A stretch of 64,000 bases of DNA from Amantichitinum ursilacus (GCF_001294205.1 NZ_LAQT01000001.1:434001-498000); one strand, 5' to 3'; shown: positions 27,285-36,538, numbered from the stretch's first letter. Program-made: numbers and translations. Notes: a model not told the origin generated them from the letters alone.

Positions 27285-27581
27285 ATGAAAATATCCGCCG
27301 TCCTGCTGGCGCTAGCCCTCGTCCTGCAACCTGCATACGCCAAGGCGCCTCCTAAACATCATGCCGCCTCGCAATCCGCTCAGGTTGGCGCTAACAATCA
27401 GCTGATCGAGCAAGGCAGCTACGTCAATAAGGCCGGGCAGACTGTTCATAGCCCGGCGCACACAAAAAACGGCGAGGCTCCGGACGGCGCAACAGCACGC
27501 TGTGAAGATGGCTCGTATAGCTTTAGCCAGAATCATCGCGGTACATGCAGTCATCATGGTGGCGTGAGCGATTGGCTTTGA
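27285..27581 (+). CDS. DUF3761 domain-containing secreted protein
   Basis: 98 residues with a signal peptide (MKISAVLLALALVLQPAYA). The mature part contains the DUF3761 pattern: YVNKAGQTVHSPAHTKNG, ARCEDGSYSFSQNHRGTCSH, and a final HHGGVSDWL. Two cysteines are present in this motif. DUF3761 is a small periplasmic or extracellular domain of unknown function, found alone or fused to other secreted modules. A terminator follows at 27615. Confidence 0.83.
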   Translation: MKISAVLLALALVLQPAYAKAPPKHHAASQSAQVGANNQLIEQGSYVNKAGQTVHSPAHTKNGEAPDGATARCEDGSYSFSQNHRGTCSHHGGVSDWL

Positions 27582-27614
27582 GCGGAAGCCCGGATTGAGA
27601 TGGTTTGTAGCAAG

Positions 27615-27656
27615 AGCCGCAAGTTCTCATTGGCTGGGAACTGCGGCTTTTGCTTT
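27615..27656 (+). terminator. Rho-independent terminator after the DUF3761 gene
   Basis: The stem AGCCGCA(A)GTTC / GAACTGCGGCT is followed by TTTTGCTTT. It lies 33 bases after the stop. Confidence 0.65.
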
Positions 27657-27866
27657 CAAAGCAAACTAATACTTAGTTCCTATAATGTATATTATGTAAA
27701 GTCATAGCCGTATTAAGCAACCTCAGCAAGGTTTGCATGAAGCCGCTGGGAGTGCCAAAACCACACCGGTCGTAGTTCCCCATACCAATCCGTCCAAGCC
27801 GTTTGATTGCCCTTCAACCGCAGAAGGATTCTTTACGATGCAATGTCCCAAAGAAACGTGTCTGGC

Positions 27867-28601
27867 CTACAGCGTCATTCCATCCTTCGCCAATAAATCC
27901 GCAAACATCGCCCGCAAATCAGCAGCGGGTGGTACGTGATAAAACCGTCGGGTGGAAATCCCCGCCTCTGCAAGAAAACCATCGCGAGTTCGGTCTTTTT
28001 CCTCTTTGCCGATATGCGTCACATCATCCAGTTCAATGACAAGAACAATATCCAGATTGCGGTTGCAGATCGACACCTGCACAAAAACAGCCCACTCTGG
28101 CGGCGCCAACTCAGTCAGCAGTCGATACATCTGGCGTTCATGCAAAGACAGCCATTTCTTTCGCATGAAATGCATTCGGGCGTCTGGCCCGGCTTTGCGG
28201 CGACCTGTTTTCCAGGGATTGCGGTTGGATCGCTGGCCAAAAATTCCAATCGCAATAGTGATTCCGGAAACCACTAATAAATAGGGTAGCAACGGTTTGA
28301 TGAGTGAAAATGCATCGATCCGCACACTGCCAGGATGCGCCGTATTGACCACAGGTCCTGCATTTGCAGCAGGCAGTACCGGCGCGGCAGAGATTCGGGT
28401 GTCCGAATTGTTCTGCGGAAATCGTTGAGGAATAGACACGTTTTGCGAATTGACCGAATGGTTATCCGTATCATTCAAACAAGGTTTGTCCTGGAATACA
28501 TGCACGCCATTGGGCGCGACGCATTCCCATACTTTGACCGCAAATACCGGTGTGGAATAAAGACTAATTAACGCAAGGAATAAGACGACAATTGATCGCA
28601 T
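27867..28601 (-). CDS. DUF2726 protein with signal peptide and DUF4124-like N-terminus
   Basis: 244 residues. A signal peptide (residues 1-21) is followed by a DUF4124-like motif (VWECVAPNGVHVFQDKPC), a polar linker, one transmembrane helix at about 102-122, and a basic segment. The C-terminal DUF2726 module has the pattern FVQVSICNRNLDIVLVIELD, then RTRDGFLAEAGISTRRFYHV. DUF2726 is a restriction-endonuclease-like fold often attached to topoisomerase-type zinc fingers. Here the catalytic-like D-(E)xD segments survive in a membrane-anchored context. The pairing of a periplasmic-type domain with a presumed cytoplasmic DUF2726 across one helix is unusual. Function unknown. Confidence 0.75.
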   Translation of the reverse strand: MRSIVVLFLALISLYSTPVFAVKVWECVAPNGVHVFQDKPCLNDTDNHSVNSQNVSIPQRFPQNNSDTRISAAPVLPAANAGPVVNTAHPGSVRIDAFSLIKPLLPYLLVVSGITIAIGIFGQRSNRNPWKTGRRKAGPDARMHFMRKKWLSLHERQMYRLLTELAPPEWAVFVQVSICNRNLDIVLVIELDDVTHIGKEEKDRTRDGFLAEAGISTRRFYHVPPAADLRAMFADLLAKDGMTL

Positions 28602-28800
28602 AACGCCCCCAAAGAGGGCGCTAGCATATCAAGCGATGGTTAAAGAAGGCTACGGAAGCCCCGCCCTGCGCCAATTGCAAGCGCGCCAGGCGCGTTTTGA
28701 TCTGATTGCCGTGTACGCTGTTTGATGCGGCTGGACATCCTTGAGGGCGACCGCCGTGATAACACCGGACCCGCCAGGAGCCCGGTTCAAGGCGACGCAA

Positions 28801-28968
28801 TTAATTGCTGGCTGCAGCCGAAGCGGCGGGCGTTTTGGTTTTCTTGTGTTTTACGCGTTGTTTTTGCGTTTTTTGGACGGAGTCCGGCGTGGCCTTCTCC
28901 GGCATTTCATCGGCAAACGAGACGCCTGCAAAGCAGAAAGCGACAGCGGCGGCGATCAGATATTTCAT
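28801..28968 (-). CDS. Small secreted Lys-rich protein
   Basis: 55 residues from the ATG at 28968, with GGAG eight bases upstream; the frame extends further but without a ribosome site. A clear signal peptide (MKYLIAAAVAFCFAGVSFA) is followed by a 36-residue mature part rich in Lys, Gln, Thr and Ala (KTQKQRVKHKKTKTP). It resembles in size and charge other small periplasmic proteins (PsiF-like), but the PsiF motif is not present. Role unknown. Confidence 0.6.
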   Translation of the reverse strand: MKYLIAAAVAFCFAGVSFADEMPEKATPDSVQKTQKQRVKHKKTKTPAASAAASN

Positions 28969-29173
28969 TGGGTGTGCTCCAGTCAGATTGAGTGCGGTTT
29001 GCGCTTTAACTTTAGTCATAAAAATGCCGCAGACAAGACGATAGGTAGATACCAGCGCGAGCGCCCTCTTCGCGTCGCGAGGTGGTTAACGCCCAAAGCA
29101 ATTGCTACTGGCGCAGTAGCGTGGCTACGCCTATACCGAGAACGCCTCTTTTCAAAATCAAAAGGTTAACGCC

Positions 29174-30592
29174 ATGCTTAGCGATACTTCGCCGGTACTT
29201 GATCGTTTTGAATTCGGTCGTTCAATTCGACAAACCATCAAACGATCCAGCCATACCCATACCGGCAACACGCGGCGTGACGTGATTGAACTGCTTAAAA
29301 GCAATAGTGAAGGTCGGGTGGAAAAACTGGTGCCGCTGCGTTATGCGCGCATGCTGGTTTCACCGTTTACGTTTTATCGCGGCAGCGCAATTATTCAGGC
29401 GCACGATCTGGCGGGTACGCCGGATAGCCAATTGCATTTGCAGATTTGCGGCGATGCACATTTGTCCAACTTTGGCGGCTTTGCCACGCCCGAGCGCAAT
29501 CTGATTTTCGATTTGAATGACTTTGATGAAACCCACCCCGGCCCGTGGGAATGGGATTTAAAACGGCTGACGGCCAGTCTTGCCGTTGCGGCGCGGCACC
29601 TGGGCCATGGCGAGCGTAATGCGCGAGAAGCCGCGTTTGAAGCCGCCGTCAGCTACCAGGAAAACATGGCCAAATATGCGCAAATGGGCGTGCTCGATAT
29701 CTGGTACGAGCGCATTACGTTTGAGCGCCTGGTCGACAGTGCGCGCACGGAAACCGGCAAAAAGATGGTGCGCAGCGGTATCGAAAAAGCGGGCAAGCGC
29801 ACCTCGGCCGAGTTGCTGCCCAAGCTGGCGGGCCAGGCCGACGGCGCGTGGACGATCCGCGACACGCCGCCCGCCGTGTTTCATATCCACGGCAATACCA
29901 CGCTGTTTGAGGCCGACGACGACTGGATGTTGCTGGGCAGCGGCGAGGCCTTGCTGGAGCGTCTGCGCAAGGAATATCTGGGCACCTTGTCCGGCAGCCA
30001 TCGCAAGTTGCTGGAGCGATTTACCGTGCAAGACGTTGCCTTCAAGGTGGTGGGCGTGGGCAGTGTCGGTACGCGTTGCTTGATTGCCTTGATGATGGAT
30101 AGTCAGCATCAGCCGCTATTCTTGCAGATCAAAGAGGCGCGCCCATCCGTACTGGCGAAATTTGTTAAAGAACGTAGCGGTTTTCAGCACGAAGGTCGGC
30201 GCGTGGTCGAGGGCCAACGCCTGATGCAGGCCTCCAGCGATCTGTTTCTGGGCTGGTCGACCGGGCCATCCGGGCGGCACTTTTTTGTGCGCCAGTTGCG
30301 CGATATGAAGGTCTCGGCCGAGGTGGAGTTGATGGATGCCACGCGCCTGCAAGGCTACGGCCGGATTTGCGGCTGGGTGTTGGCACGGGCGCATGCGCGG
30401 GCCAGCGGTCTGGCGCCGGAAATCAGCGGCTATATCGGCGAAAGTGACCGCTTTGCCGCCGCCCTCGCCCGCTATTCCACCGACTACGCCGACCAGGTTG
30501 AGCGCGATTATCAGGTGTTTGCCCAAGCCTGCCGCAGTGGCAAATTAAAGGCCCGCACCGACGCCGATTACGCGGCGGATTTCTCGGTCTAG
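29174..30592 (+). CDS. DUF2252 family protein
   Basis: 472 residues. DUF2252 hallmarks include LVPLRYARMLVSPFTFYRGS, the kinase-like ICGDAHLSNFGGF, FDLNDFDETHPGPWEWDLKR, VGVGSVGTRC and LFLQIKEARPSVL. The family has a protein-kinase-like or aminoglycoside-phosphotransferase-like fold, with GDxHxxN and the Asp of DLNDFD as the probable catalytic and metal residues. Its substrate is unknown. Length is usual for the family. The start is set by MLSDTSPVLDRFEFG, with AAGG eleven bases upstream (29162-29165). No operon partner is evident. Confidence 0.9.
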   Translation: MLSDTSPVLDRFEFGRSIRQTIKRSSHTHTGNTRRDVIELLKSNSEGRVEKLVPLRYARMLVSPFTFYRGSAIIQAHDLAGTPDSQLHLQICGDAHLSNFGGFATPERNLIFDLNDFDETHPGPWEWDLKRLTASLAVAARHLGHGERNAREAAFEAAVSYQENMAKYAQMGVLDIWYERITFERLVDSARTETGKKMVRSGIEKAGKRTSAELLPKLAGQADGAWTIRDTPPAVFHIHGNTTLFEADDDWMLLGSGEALLERLRKEYLGTLSGSHRKLLERFTVQDVAFKVVGVGSVGTRCLIALMMDSQHQPLFLQIKEARPSVLAKFVKERSGFQHEGRRVVEGQRLMQASSDLFLGWSTGPSGRHFFVRQLRDMKVSAEVELMDATRLQGYGRICGWVLARAHARASGLAPEISGYIGESDRFAAALARYSTDYADQVERDYQVFAQACRSGKLKARTDADYAADFSV

Positions 30593-30850
30593 CCACGGTG
30601 ACATTGGTTGCCCGGAGGGGCCTTCAGCGCCTCAAGTGTGGGCAGAAATCTCCGCCTGACCAGGGCGCAGACACGTTAAGCATGAAAAAAGCCATCGACG
30701 GTGCCATGAAGAAGATGGAACAAGCGAACGGCAGCAGCAATTAATCCTTACCGCTCGCGCCGCCCATGGTCTGGCCTGCCCCGCTGCGTGCGCAAAGGCC
30801 GGGCTTCAACAAACAGTGACACGGTCAGTTGTTGTGTCGGGAGAACCATC

Positions 30851-31420
30851 GTGGAACGTCGTTATTTTGTAGGGCTGTTACTGGCCGCATCAATGCTGGC
30901 CGCAACGGGTTGTAGCACCACCAGCGGCAGCAAAGGCAGTGCGGCGGACAAGCGCACCGCAATCGATGCCAACGTCGATAGCGCACTGGCCAAACTGTAT
31001 GCGTCGGCCAAAGGCTCGAAGGAACTGGTGGCCAAATCGCAAGGGGTGCTGGTCTTCCCCAGTGTGCTGGCAGCAGGCCTGGTGGTGGGCGGTGAATACG
31101 GCGAAGGCGCATTGCGCACCGGCGGCACCAGTAGCGGCTATTACAGCACGGCAGCAGTGTCGGTCGGCCTGCAGGCCGGGGCGCAGTCGAAAGCGGTGAT
31201 CTTCTTGTTCATGACCAAAGAAGCGCTGAACAAATTTACTGCCAGCAAGGGTTGGACTGCGGGCGTGGATGGCTCGGTGGCGTTGGCCAAAATCGGGGCC
31301 AATGGCGACGTGGACACCAGCAGCGTATCCGCGCCGGTGGTGGGCTTTGTGCTGACCAATGCCGGCTTGATGGCCAACCTTAATCTGGAAGGCACCAAGG
31401 TCACCAAACTGGATCTGTAA
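30851..31420 (+). CDS. SYLF/YSC84-domain lipoprotein
   Basis: 189 residues starting at GTG 30851, with GGGAGA seven bases upstream. This start gives an ideal lipoprotein signal (YFVGLLLAASMLAATGC, Cys at residue 21). The mature protein shows the YSC84/SYLF lipid-binding domain: SQGVLVFPSVLAAGLVVGGE, YGEGALRTGG, then YYSTAAVSVGLQAGAQSK and IFLFMTKEALNKF. Bacterial SYLF proteins are outer-membrane-linked lipoproteins thought to bind phosphoinositide-like or other lipids. The gene ends at a bidirectional terminator shared with a convergent glutathione transferase gene. Confidence 0.88.
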   Translation: MERRYFVGLLLAASMLAATGCSTTSGSKGSAADKRTAIDANVDSALAKLYASAKGSKELVAKSQGVLVFPSVLAAGLVVGGEYGEGALRTGGTSSGYYSTAAVSVGLQAGAQSKAVIFLFMTKEALNKFTASKGWTAGVDGSVALAKIGANGDVDTSSVSAPVVGFVLTNAGLMANLNLEGTKVTKLDL

Positions 31421-31425
31421 ACGAC

Positions 31426-31452
31426 ATCGGGCCGCTTTAATTGCGGCCCGAT
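31426..31452. terminator. Bidirectional terminator between convergent genes
   Basis: A perfect 10-base stem ATCGGGCCGC / GCGGCCCGAT with a 7-base AT loop lies between the SYLF lipoprotein gene and the glutathione transferase gene. Confidence 0.7.
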
Positions 31453-31476
31453 TCAAGTTACAGCGCCAAGAGATAT

Positions 31477-32181
31477 TTAATCGCGCGCTGGAATCGCAAT
31501 TCCTTTCTGCACCGCCGGACGCGCTTCAAATGCCTGCAATACCCGCAATACATTCGGATAATTGCTCAGGCCCACCACTTCGGCCGCATCATAAAACCCG
31601 CCAATAATGCGCACCCACGGAAAAATGGCCATATCCGCAATGGTGTATTCGCTACCCATGATCCAGTCGCGGTTTTGCAAACGTTGCTCCAGCACATTCA
31701 GCAATCGCTTGGTTTCGTTCACATAACGCGTTAGCGGGCGTTTATCTTCGATGTCTTTGCCGGCAAAGCGATGGAAGAAGCCTAATTGGCCAAACATCGG
31801 GCCGACACCCCCCATCTGGAACATCAGCCACTGTATCGTTTCATAACGCGCGGCCGGGTCGCTTGGCAAAAACTGGCCGGTTTTTTCCGCCAGATAAATC
31901 AGGATGGCGCCCGATTCAAACAAGGCCAGCGGCTGGCCATTGGGCCCATTCGGGTCAAGAATGGCCGGGATTTTATTATTGGGATTCAGCGACAGAAATT
32001 CTGGCGACATCACACCCTCCTGGTCCAACGTCACCAGATGGGGCTCGTACGCCAATCCGGTTTCTTCCAGCATCACCGAAACCTTGATGCCATTGGGTGT
32101 GGGCAAGGAATACAGCTGGATCTGGTCAGGATGCGCTGCGGGCCATTTTTGTGTGATGCGAAAGCTGCTGAGATCAGGCAT
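31477..32181 (-). CDS. Glutathione S-transferase family protein (YfcG/YghU type)
   Basis: 234 residues from the ATG at 32181, with GGAG seven bases upstream. The N-terminal thioredoxin-like domain shows the Nu-class signature LYSLPTPNGIKVSVMLEETG with the catalytic TPNG segment, the cis-Pro motif NPNNKIPAILDP and the glutathione-contact FESGAILIYLAEK. The C-terminal helical domain has NRDWIMGSEYTIADMAIFPW. YfcG and YghU are disulfide-bond reductases that bind two glutathione molecules. The short N-terminus is closer to YfcG, while parts of the core resemble YghU. Cytoplasmic redox function is likely. Confidence 0.9.
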   Translation of the reverse strand: MPDLSSFRITQKWPAAHPDQIQLYSLPTPNGIKVSVMLEETGLAYEPHLVTLDQEGVMSPEFLSLNPNNKIPAILDPNGPNGQPLALFESGAILIYLAEKTGQFLPSDPAARYETIQWLMFQMGGVGPMFGQLGFFHRFAGKDIEDKRPLTRYVNETKRLLNVLEQRLQNRDWIMGSEYTIADMAIFPWVRIIGGFYDAAEVVGLSNYPNVLRVLQAFEARPAVQKGIAIPARD

Positions 32182-32273
32182 TGATTGCTCCAGTAAAAAC
32201 GCAAAATCAGACCGCCCAGAGCCTGCCATCATGCAGCCCGGACCGCAACGGTGCGGTGCAATCCGCCGAATAT

Positions 32274-32309
32274 AAAAAGGCAAAGGCCGCCTTGATGACG
32301 GTCTTTGCC
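32274..32309 (-). terminator. Rho-independent terminator of the OmpA-family gene
   Basis: On the minus strand, GGCAAAGACCG and CGGCCTTTGCC pair around TCATCAAGG and are followed by TTTTT. It lies 41 bases after the OmpA-family stop. Confidence 0.75.
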
Positions 32310-32349
32310 TTGATTTACCTCGCGTGAGCCTAACCCATGCCCAACGCGC

Positions 32350-33432
32350 TTATTGCGTGGAATTTTCCTGCATATGCACTTCTTCGTGCACGCCCTGCAC
32401 GTCAATTTCCACGCGGCGATCGGGCGCCAGACATTCGATCAATTTCTTGCGATTCTTGATCTTGGCGCAGGTATCACCGGTTACCGGATCGGCCTTGCCC
32501 TTGCTTTGCGCGTCGATCTTGTCGGCCGGCACCCCTTTGGTGACCAGATAGTCCACCACCGCTTTGGCGCGACGATAACCCAGGTCCATATTGTATTTCT
32601 CGCTGCCGATGCGATCGGTATAGCCCACCACGATGGCCTTGCCTTCTTTCGGATCGAGACCTTTTACCTCGTCGTACAGCTTGTCGAGCTCATCCTTGCC
32701 CTCGGGCTTCAGCGCGTTTTTGCCAAAGGCAAACAGCACGTCGGTCTTCAGCGAGAAGTGTTTGGTCACCACTTGCGGCTGTGGTGCGGGCGCGGGCGTG
32801 GGTGCGGGGGCAGGTTCTGGCGCTGGAGCCGGTGCGGGCGCCGCTACCGGGACGGGCGCAGGCGCCGGGCTGCCAAAGTAGTAATTCAGATTAAGCGTAT
32901 AGCTGTTGCTTTTGAATTTGACGCCGTTGTCGCCAACGCGCATTTGCGTCCATTCGGCCGCCAGACCCCAGTGTGGCGCCAGTTTGTATTCAAGGCCTGC
33001 GCCGCCATGAAAATCGTTGCCGCCAAAGTTGTTGATCAGGCCATCCCCGCCCGACCCTTCCAGCCGGCCATAACCCAGCTTGAGGTAAGGCAGAAATTTG
33101 TTAACCGGCACGCCCAGTTTGAAATCAGCGCCGCCCAGGCGCGCGCCGTAATTGCTGGTCAGGCCGGTGGTCAGCAAATTGTGGTCGGATTTATCGACGT
33201 AATCGTAAAACCCGCTCAGGCCAATCAAAAAGCTGTCCCATTGCACGTTGTAGCCAATCTCGCCCCCGGCGGTCACGGCGTTTTTGCTATCGGTCTGGAA
33301 ATTACCCGAAGTGCTGGAACGGTTATCGCCGGCTTTAATCCCGACAAAGAAGCCGGCAAAGTCGTCGGCGGCAAGGGCTTGGGTACAAATCAAGGCAGTG
33401 AGTATCGACAGGCAGAGTCGCTGTTTAATCAT
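32350..33432 (-). CDS. OmpA-family outer-membrane protein
   Basis: 360 residues. A signal peptide ends at ALA (residue 21). Residues about 22-190 form an eight-stranded OmpA-like beta-barrel ([16 protein letters not shown] at its start, [10 protein letters not shown] at its end). A Pro/Ala hinge of about 35 residues follows. The C-terminal peptidoglycan-binding OmpA domain has [39 protein letters not shown] with R/K contacts, and [17 protein letters not shown]. It links the outer membrane to the cell wall. It is transcribed alone, with a long untranslated or promoter region upstream. Confidence 0.93.
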   Translation of the reverse strand: MIKQRLCLSILTALICTQALAADDFAGFFVGIKAGDNRSSTSGNFQTDSKNAVTAGGEIGYNVQWDSFLIGLSGFYDYVDKSDHNLLTTGLTSNYGARLGGADFKLGVPVNKFLPYLKLGYGRLEGSGGDGLINNFGGNDFHGGAGLEYKLAPHWGLAAEWTQMRVGDNGVKFKSNSYTLNLNYYFGSPAPAPVPVAAPAPAPAPEPAPAPTPAPAPQPQVVTKHFSLKTDVLFAFGKNALKPEGKDELDKLYDEVKGLDPKEGKAIVVGYTDRIGSEKYNMDLGYRRAKAVVDYLVTKGVPADKIDAQSKGKADPVTGDTCAKIKNRKKLIECLAPDRRVEIDVQGVHEEVHMQENSTQ

Positions 33433-33734
33433 TTTTTAAATCCCCTTCTCCAGAAACATAGCGGCCTGCATTCCGTCTTTTGACAGAATGCGCAGCGACG
33501 GCATGGGTAATACCGCCCGCGGCCACACAGATTGCGACTATAGGCAATGGGATTTATGACTGATTGTTACAGGTAGATGTGTTCTGATGTACGGTAGTAG
33601 AAAGCAATCTCGTTGCCTGGAAGCAACACGAATGGGTCACGCTAATCGCGCGCCCTTGACCCGGCGCCAAAACATACCGGGTGAATTCAATGGCTTGCGC
33701 AATCGAAATCCACCCGGCCTGATCCTTACGCTAC
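33433..33734. other. Intergenic region upstream of the OmpA-family gene
   Basis: 302 bases without a gene. It must contain the leftward OmpA-family promoter and the end of the OsmC-YcaO transcript. A weak inverted repeat CCCGG / CCGGG at 33660-33681 lacks a T-tract. TTGCCTATAGT on the minus strand near 33540 could include a -10 element. Nothing stronger was seen. Confidence 0.4.
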
Positions 33735-35945
33735 TCAAGAATTGACGTTAATGCCCGCCGCGGTTGCCCGTGCGGTATGCAGCTTTTTATAGCTATCGAT
33801 CAGCCGCTGATGCCGATCCAGGCCTTCCAGTTTCATGCTGGTGGGCGTCAAGCCGTAAAAGCGCACGCTGCCATCCACCGAGCCGAGCACCGCATCCATG
33901 CGCTCGTTGCCAAACATGCGCCGGAAATTGGCTTCGTAATCGGCGATATCCAGTTCGTCATTCAGCGTCACTTCCAGCACCACATTCAACGCTTGATAAA
34001 ACAGACCGCGCTCTAGTGTGTTGTCGTTGTATTGCAGAAAAGCGCCCACCAGATCATGCGCGTCATCCAGGCGTTTTAACGCCAGATTGATCAGCAGTTT
34101 TAATTCCAGCACATTCAACTGGCCCCACACCGTGTTTTCATCGAATTCGATGCCAATCAGCGTAATGATGTCGCTGTAATCGTCGAGTTCGTTGTTTTCC
34201 AGTTTGCGCAGTAGAATCTTGAGGCCCGCGTCATTCAAGCGATGGATATTCAGAATATCTTCACGGAACAAAAGCGCTTTGTTGGTGTTGTCCCAGATCA
34301 GATCTTCCACCGGATAAACCTCGGAATAACCGGGCACCAGAATGCGGCAAGCGGTGGCGCCCAACTGGTCGTAGACCGCCATATAAGATTCTTTGCCCAT
34401 GTCGTGCAGAATGCCAAACAGGGTGGCTGCCTCATCGGCATTCGAGTTTTCACCGTGCCCGGAGAAATCCCATTCCACAAAGTCGTAATCTGCGTTGGCG
34501 CTAAAGAACTTCCACGACACGATGCCGCTGGAATCAATAAAGTGTTCGACAAAATTATTCGGCTCAGTCACCGCCTGACTTTCAAAAGTAGGCTGTGGCA
34601 GATCATTCAAACCTTCAAAACTGCGGCCTTGCAGCAATTCGGTCAGGCTACGTTCCAGCGCCACTTCAAAACTCGGATGCGCGCCAAAAGACGCAAAGAC
34701 GCCGCCGGTGCGCGGGTTCATCAACGTCACGCACATCAACGGATATTTGCCGCCCAGGGATGCGTCTTTAACCAGAACCGGAAAGCCCTGCTCTTCCAGG
34801 CCCTTAATGCCCGCCACGATGCGCGGATATTTGGCCAGCACGGCTTGCGGTACTTCGGGCAAGGTAATCTCGCCTTCCAGGATTTCGCGCTTGACCGCAC
34901 GCTCAAAGATTTCCGACAGGCATTGCACCTGCGCTTCGGCCAAGGTATTGCCCGCGCTCATGCCATTGCTGACGTACAGGTTTTCAATCAGGTTGGACGG
35001 GAAATACACCACGGCGCCGTCCGAATGCCGCACAAACGGCAGCGAACACACGCCGCGCGCTTCGTTGCCGGAATTGGTGTCAATCAAATTGGATGCGCGC
35101 AATTCGCCATCGGGGTTGTAGATATCCAGGCAATATGCGTCGAGGATTTCGCTAGGCAAGGCATCGTGCGGCCCCGCTTTAAACCAGCGTTCATCCGGGT
35201 AATGCACAAAAGGGGCATTCGCGATCTCTTCGCCCCAATAATTGCCGCCATAAAAATGGTTGCAATTAAGCCGTTCGATAAACTCACCCAGGGCGGATGC
35301 CAGTGCGCTTTCTTTGGTTGAGCCTTTGCCATTGGTAAAACACATCGGCGAATGCGCATCGCGTATATGCAAAGACCACACATTGGGGACGATATTGCGC
35401 CACGATGCAATTTCAATCTTCATGCCCAAACCGGCCAGCACGCCGGACATATTGGCAATGGTTTGCTCCAGCGGCAGATCTTTGCCCGGAATATAGGTGG
35501 CAGCCTCGGCCGCGGGGTTCAGCGTCAGCAGTGCCTGCGCGTCGGCATCCAGATTCTCGACTTCTTCGATTACAAATTCCGGACCGGTTTGCACCACTTT
35601 TTTGACGGTGCAGCGGTCGATTGAACGCAAAATGCCCTGGCGATCTTTATCGGAAATATCGGCGGGCAATTCCACCTGGATTTTAAAGATCTGCTGATAC
35701 CGGTTTTCCGGATCAACAATATTGTTCTGCGACAAGCGGATATTTTCGGTGGAGATATTGCGGGTTTCGCAATACAGCTTGACGAAATACGCCGCACACA
35801 ACGCCGATGAGGCCAGAAAATAATCGAACGGGCCTGGCGCCGAGCCATCGCCTTTATAGCGGATGGGTTGATCGGCGATGACCGTGAAATCATCGAATTT
35901 GGCTTCGAGCCGAAGCTTGTCGAGAAAGTTGACCTTAATTTCCAT
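33735..35945 (-). CDS. OsmC-YcaO domain fusion protein
   Basis: 736 residues from the ATG at 35945 (MEIKVNFLDKLRLEAKFDDF); the longer frame upstream has no family character. Residues 1-140 are an OsmC-type peroxidase domain with both redox cysteines (Cys50 in SSALCAAYF, Cys112 in DRCTVKK). From about 150 onward the protein matches E. coli YcaO: YIPGKDLPLEQTIANM, CFTNGKGSTKESALASALGE with FIERL for the ATP site, NLYVSNGMSAGNTLAEA, ASFGAHPSFEVALERSLTEL, then the C-terminal TPR-like region. YcaO proteins phosphorylate amide backbones; non-azoline YcaO proteins of this type have been linked to ribosomal protein S12 methylthiolation. No peptide substrate gene lies nearby. Confidence 0.92.
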   Translation of the reverse strand: MEIKVNFLDKLRLEAKFDDFTVIADQPIRYKGDGSAPGPFDYFLASSALCAAYFVKLYCETRNISTENIRLSQNNIVDPENRYQQIFKIQVELPADISDKDRQGILRSIDRCTVKKVVQTGPEFVIEEVENLDADAQALLTLNPAAEAATYIPGKDLPLEQTIANMSGVLAGLGMKIEIASWRNIVPNVWSLHIRDAHSPMCFTNGKGSTKESALASALGEFIERLNCNHFYGGNYWGEEIANAPFVHYPDERWFKAGPHDALPSEILDAYCLDIYNPDGELRASNLIDTNSGNEARGVCSLPFVRHSDGAVVYFPSNLIENLYVSNGMSAGNTLAEAQVQCLSEIFERAVKREILEGEITLPEVPQAVLAKYPRIVAGIKGLEEQGFPVLVKDASLGGKYPLMCVTLMNPRTGGVFASFGAHPSFEVALERSLTELLQGRSFEGLNDLPQPTFESQAVTEPNNFVEHFIDSSGIVSWKFFSANADYDFVEWDFSGHGENSNADEAATLFGILHDMGKESYMAVYDQLGATACRILVPGYSEVYPVEDLIWDNTNKALLFREDILNIHRLNDAGLKILLRKLENNELDDYSDIITLIGIEFDENTVWGQLNVLELKLLINLALKRLDDAHDLVGAFLQYNDNTLERGLFYQALNVVLEVTLNDELDIADYEANFRRMFGNERMDAVLGSVDGSVRFYGLTPTSMKLEGLDRHQRLIDSYKKLHTARATAAGINVNS

Positions 35946-36189
35946 AGCAAAAATCCAGATAGTGCCCAGTTGACTGGCCGCCATTATCCGGGTTTTTGCG
36001 GCAGGCAGCCTGCGCTTGTACATAAGCGCCGCCAACCGGCCCCGGCGCGGCATCCCGATGCGATCGCGCAGCCGCACATCGGATGCCGATTCTGTGGTCA
36101 TGCTTTCACGACATGCGGCAAAACTTACTTCACGCTGTGTACTAAGGTGGTGATGCTGTACTCATCCAGCCCTCCGCAGGAACACCGTC

Positions 36190-36500
36190 ATGCGCCTCAC
36201 CCTGATTGCCTTGTTGTTGGCATCCGCGCCAGCGTTCGCCTTCGTCACGGTTGGCTACACCGGCTTTTTGGCCACTTTCAGGCATAGCCTTACGCCGACC
36301 GCGACGGGCGATGTGATTTCGGGAGGCCGCATTTCTGCCGTTAATGCGAGCGAGCTGTTTACGTAAGTGCAATTCGCTGCTTAGAACCCACCGTGCAACC
36401 GCTCTCGGCGGTGCCCGGGTGGGAAACCTGAGCGATGCCGGGCCGCGGTTTTGTTGCGCTCACCGCCCGCGATATCCGTGGGCGTGCACGCGGATTAATT
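36190..36500 (+). pseudogene. Decayed PEP-CTERM protein gene
   Basis: An ATG at 36190 (AGGAACACC upstream) opens 58 codons with a signal peptide (MRLTLIALLLASAPAFA) and a short stretch like the start of the next gene's product, then stops at 36364-36366. At 36408 a second frame reads AVPGWET, stop, A-MPGRGFVALTARDIRGRARG. This aligns with the intact neighbour's sorting signal AVPEPETWALMGLGLVALVA. The PEP motif is changed, the Trp codon is now TGA, one codon is missing and the middle of the gene is gone. It is therefore a remnant of a fourth PEP-CTERM copy. Confidence 0.65.
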
Positions 36501-36538
36501 GAACGCCTCTTCTTATTTGATCCAGCCAGGAAATCACC

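Noticed and set aside
27733-27939. A 68-codon plus-strand frame from a TTG start
   Set aside because: It overlaps the 3' end of the DUF2726 gene, has no ribosome site and shows no domain character.
28636-28725. A 29-codon frame MVKEGYGSPALRQLQ...
   Set aside because: It looks a little like a protein tail, but has no ribosome site, terminator or recognisable family.
30682-30744. A 20-codon frame MKKAIDGAMKKMEQANGSSN
   Set aside because: It has plausible amphipathic content but no ribosome site. It could be a gene remnant; there is not enough to annotate.
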